The notes under the pieces were generated by a model that had not been told where the DNA came from, did no database searches, and saw nothing but the letters and a program-made list of their open reading frames with translations. DNA of 32,828 nt, taken from positions 1 to 32,828 of the forward strand of contig JAKEEU010000064.1 in assembly GCA_022616415.1 (NCBI GenBank), read 5' to 3'. This document shows, one piece after another, positions 30,242-32,828 of this stretch. Source of the stretch: Candidatus Zhuqueibacterota bacterium (GTDB taxonomy: Bacteria; Zhuqueibacterota; Zhuqueibacteria; Zhuqueibacterales; Zhuqueibacteraceae). The translations under genes were made by a program, and so were the position numbers. Every line of letters starts with the position of its first letter. Position 1 is the stretch's first letter.

Positions 30242-30712
30242 TCATTTCTCCGTTATGGTTTGATTTTTTCCGGTCGTCTTGACGAAGACCGGGTGTCGAT
30301 ATGAATAGGCCAATCCCAGCAGCCCGAGCATGATCATCGTCCCTGGTGCCAGAGTCGGCGGCGTTGTTCCCTTGATCGCCTTCTTAAAAAGTTCCAATCC
30401 TTGCAGGGAAGGATACATCTCCAGCTCGAATTGCACATTGCCCTGATAGTGCAGAAAGAGGCCGGCGAATCCGCTGAGCACAAATAGAATCGTCACGCCT
30501 TGAAAAGCCCGCAGGCTCGCGTGGCTGCGAGCGGCAATGTACCAGCCGAGGACAAGCAGACTGAGCAGCATCAATACCAAGGGAATCCATTGCCGGGAAT
30601 CTTCGGTGTGCCCGATCAGTAGCAGCTCTGCGCCGGCGCCGAGCAGTCCGATGACGAAGATTGCCAACAGAAAGCCACGCAATTTTTTGAGCGTAGCGTC
30701 GTTTGCATTCAT
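30242..30712 (-). CDS. Four-span membrane protein of unknown function
   Basis: A 156-residue inner-membrane protein with hydrophobic segments at about 13-32 (GFLLAIFVIGLLGAGAELLL), 42-60 (WIPLVLMLLSLLVLGWYIA), 70-88 (GVTILFVLSGFAGLFLHY) and 121-137 (TMIMLGLLGLAYSY). A soluble loop between spans three and four contains EMYPSLQGLELFKKAIKGTTPPTLAPG. No catalytic or transport motif is apparent and I do not recognise the family. Its stop codon overlaps the presumed ATG of the helix-hairpin-helix gene, so the two are likely translated together. It is divergent from the M1 aminopeptidase gene across about 200 bases. Confidence 0.65.
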   Translation of the reverse strand: MNANDATLKKLRGFLLAIFVIGLLGAGAELLLIGHTEDSRQWIPLVLMLLSLLVLGWYIAARSHASLRAFQGVTILFVLSGFAGLFLHYQGNVQFELEMYPSLQGLELFKKAIKGTTPPTLAPGTMIMLGLLGLAYSYRHPVFVKTTGKNQTITEK

Positions 30713-30823
30713 TGAATCATTTTTCGATAAATTATTTTGTCATGGATAATTCTCGTTATTTTACCAGCCAAAAGCAAGCTTTTCTTTTTGCATTAGATGA
30801 GAAAATTTTTGGAAAAATAAGAC

Positions 30824-30852
30824 TTGACTTTTCCTTCTCGGCATATTTTATT
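30824..30852 (+). promoter_or_regulatory. Possible promoter of the M1 aminopeptidase gene
   Basis: TTGACT at 30824-30829 is followed, after 16-17 bases, by the T/A-rich TTTTATT around 30846-30852. The -10 match is imperfect. It lies about 70 bases ahead of the ATG at 30920 and supports that later start. Confidence 0.35.
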
Positions 30853-30919
30853 GTGCCGCAGCGGAGTTCATTGCCTTTGGCTCCCGAAATTCATCAAAAT
30901 CTCAAAAAAAGAGAATTCT

Positions 30920-32581
30920 ATGTCAAACTTGATCGCGAGAGCTTGTGCACGGCTTGGTTTTACGTTTTTATTATTGACCGTAATATTAGCGACGTTTGCC
31001 TACGCTCGCCAGTTCGGCACGTTTGCTTCCGGCGGCGCGCTCAGCGCCAACGCGGCGAAATACGACGTCAAATATTCCGGGCTTAATCTCAAAGTCGATC
31101 CGGCGCGGCAGCATCTCTCCGGTTACGTTGATGTCGTCGTCGAAAGCGTTGTTCCGGCGATGGATACGCTCGAGTTTGATCTGGTTGACTTTTACACCAT
31201 CAGCAAAATCGAGCGTGACGGAAAAACTATGCCGTTCACGCACCTAAACCATAAAATCAAATTGGCGCTCGCGGAAAAGCTTCCGGCCGGCACTCACGCA
31301 AGCTTTCGCATTTATTACGCCGGCAATCCGCCGGTGGCCGTGCGCCCGCCGTGGGAAGGCGGGTTCAATTGGAGCAAAGATGCGAACGGCAAACCGTGGA
31401 TCGGCGTCTCTTGTCAGGGCGAAGGCGGCAAAATTTGGTGGCCGAGTAAAGATCATCCGAGCGACGAGCCGGACAGCGTCGGCATCAACATCACCATTCC
31501 GGACTCGTTGTATTGCGCTGCCAACGGCTTGCTGCAAGAAATCGTTCCCGCGGAAAAAGGGTGGAAGACCTTCCGCTGGAAAACGCGCTATCCGGTGAAC
31601 AACTATAACGTTTCCATCAATATTGGCGATTACGCCGTCGTCCGGCGGCCTTATCGTGGCACGACCGGCACGATGGATATCGTCTTCTATGTGCTGAAAT
31701 CGGATTCCGCTAAAGCGCCGGCGCTCTTGGAAATGGCGGAGGAGTTTTTGCGCTTCTACGCAAAATATTTCGGTGAATATCCGTGGATCAAAGAGAAATT
31801 CGGCCTCGCGCACACTTACTATCTCGGCATGGAGCATCAGACGATCAATGCGTATGGCAATCATTTTCGCAATAATGCGTTGGGCTACGACGGGCTAATG
31901 CTGCACGAGATGGGCCACGAATGGTGGGGCAATTACGTCACGGTGCGCGATTGGGCGGACTTTTGGATTCACGAAGGCATTTGTAGTTACGCCGAAGCGC
32001 TTTTTCTCAACGATAAATTTGGCATGGAGGCATACCACAAATACGTGAAAGAAAATTTGCGGCGCCGTATTCTCAACCACCAGCCGATCGTTCCCAAGCG
32101 CGACGCCACCACGTCCGAAACCTACAACAGCGACATTTACGCCAAAGCCGCGGTGGTCCTGCACACCCTGCGTTTTTTCATCGGCGACTCGCTATTGTTG
32201 GATATTCTCAAAACCTTCGCCAGTGATCCGGCTTACACGTTGCACAATCGCGTCGTCTCGCAGGATTTCATTGATCTGGTGAATCGCAAAACCGGCCAGG
32301 ATTTGGACTGGTTTTTCCAACAATATCTTTTCACTGCCAAGCCGCCGACGCTCGAATACAAAATCATTCGCAAGCCCGACGCCTCGAAAGAACTTGAAAT
32401 CCGCTGGCGCGACGAGGGCTTCCACATGCCGGTCGAAGTTCGAGCCACAACCGGCGACAAAGTTTCGGTAAGACGAGTCGACGTGAATTCAACTTGGCAG
32501 CGCTATCAATTTACCGGCAATCCGAAATTGGAGATCGATCCGACAGGGTGGATTTTGATGGAGGTGGTGGAGGGCAAGTAA
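30920..32581 (+). CDS. Secreted M1-family zinc aminopeptidase
   Basis: A 553-residue exported metallopeptidase. The start at 30920 is chosen because MSNLIARACARLGFTFLLLT continues into a normal signal peptide; an in-frame TTG at 30824 would add residues that read as promoter DNA. The M1 hallmarks are GMEHQ at 303-307 (the GxMxN-type exopeptidase motif with M304, E305) and HEMGH at 329-333 followed, 18 residues later, by Glu352 in WIHEG, the third zinc ligand. The N-terminal beta domain (LDPARQHLSGYVDVVVESV-like region) and C-terminal part (DLVNRKTGQDLDWFFQQYLF) fit the family, though the protein lacks the long C-terminal helical domain of PepN. It likely trims peptides in the periplasm or outside the cell. 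Confidence 0.92.
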   Translation: MSNLIARACARLGFTFLLLTVILATFAYARQFGTFASGGALSANAAKYDVKYSGLNLKVDPARQHLSGYVDVVVESVVPAMDTLEFDLVDFYTISKIERDGKTMPFTHLNHKIKLALAEKLPAGTHASFRIYYAGNPPVAVRPPWEGGFNWSKDANGKPWIGVSCQGEGGKIWWPSKDHPSDEPDSVGINITIPDSLYCAANGLLQEIVPAEKGWKTFRWKTRYPVNNYNVSINIGDYAVVRRPYRGTTGTMDIVFYVLKSDSAKAPALLEMAEEFLRFYAKYFGEYPWIKEKFGLAHTYYLGMEHQTINAYGNHFRNNALGYDGLMLHEMGHEWWGNYVTVRDWADFWIHEGICSYAEALFLNDKFGMEAYHKYVKENLRRRILNHQPIVPKRDATTSETYNSDIYAKAAVVLHTLRFFIGDSLLLDILKTFASDPAYTLHNRVVSQDFIDLVNRKTGQDLDWFFQQYLFTAKPPTLEYKIIRKPDASKELEIRWRDEGFHMPVEVRATTGDKVSVRRVDVNSTWQRYQFTGNPKLEIDPTGWILMEVVEGK

Positions 32582-32758
32582 TAATAACTCTTACTCTTTC
32601 TCGTACTCATGCTCATACTAGCCTTTAAGGATTTCCAAAAGCGAGTAAGTGGAAAAGATAAACAGTTTTACCTGCCCCACTCTTACCAACCAAATTTGTT
32701 GTGATTTTTGTCTTTAATTTTTCAAAATATACTCGTTACGGGTTATTTTGTAACGTCA

Positions 32759-32828
32759 TTGCGAGCGTTTTTCAGCGAAGCAATCCTTTGAAAATCAAGA
32801 GATTGCTTCGGCAAAAAGCGCCTCGCAA
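32759..32828. repeat. Long imperfect inverted repeat at the right edge
   Basis: The left arm (32759-32785) begins TTGCGAGCG and ends GCGAAGCAATC; the right arm (32801-32828, cut by the window end) begins GATTGCTTCGG and ends GCCTCGCAA. The arms pair with a few bulges around a 15-base loop. This is the common 'cattgcgagcgaagcaatc' class of dispersed intergenic palindrome found in many environmental bacterial genomes. Confidence 0.65.

Overview
The window looks like chromosome from a Gram-negative bacterium of the FCB type (Bacteroidota and neighbours; KSB1- or Calditrichota-like phyla would fit). The signs are an STN/plug TonB-dependent receptor, a PorP/SprF-like outer-membrane barrel, a C-terminal sorting-type domain of the gliding/type IX secretion kind, several lipoprotein or signal-peptide proteins, and moderately GC-rich codon use. 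This placement is inference; no rRNA or tRNA gene was seen to anchor it.

Layout. 1-5013 is a mixed housekeeping/accessory strip: a DUF433 antitoxin-like gene, an RluA-type pseudouridine synthase behind a clear promoter and a perfect 31-bp double palindrome, a GIY-YIG protein, a putative metallopeptidase (HELCGH) with a membrane-anchored BamE-like partner, a zinc-ribbon miniprotein, a YajQ protein, and about 1.1 kb of AT-rich sequence with no convincing gene. 5014-18398 is a nine-gene, same-strand block that I regard as the notable system. It holds a 1781-residue surface protein (propeller, Ig-like domain, eleven ASH-like repeats, CHU_C-like C-terminus), a PorP/SprF-like barrel with a large extra domain, a TolQ/ExbB-type channel carrying two C-terminal invasin-type Ig domains, two different TolR/ExbD subunits, a TonB-like single-span linker with an unfamiliar C-terminal domain, a TPR lipoprotein and a small secreted protein. 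A perfect hairpin closes the block at 18397-18419.

18940-21930 carries an Fpg-like glycosylase, an SLC13-type transporter and a UspA-like protein. 22028-28547 is a minus-strand accessory set: a TonB-dependent receptor, a CBM9-like protein that carries a second copy of the receptor's STN domain, a Rieske protein, a vanadium haloperoxidase-type enzyme and a Spy-like remnant. 28718-30712 (minus) has a GH113-like secreted hydrolase, a helix-hairpin-helix protein with an apparent 1-nt frameshift at its start, and a four-span membrane protein. 30920-32581 (plus) is a secreted M1 aminopeptidase.

How the genes may work together. The big protein followed directly by a PorP/SprF-like barrel recalls the SprB-SprF pairing. 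The one-TolQ, two-TolR motor with a TonB-like linker and a TPR lipoprotein recalls the AglRQS-Glt motor of Myxococcus gliding. Having both in one block suggests a proton-driven envelope machine that exports, anchors or moves the giant surface protein. The core type IX genes (PorL/GldL, PorM/GldM, PorK/N, SprA, PorV) are not in the window. Several dispersed short repeats (24-nt GTTGC element, GTAGTAACGCC element, a long inverted repeat at the right edge) lie between genes.
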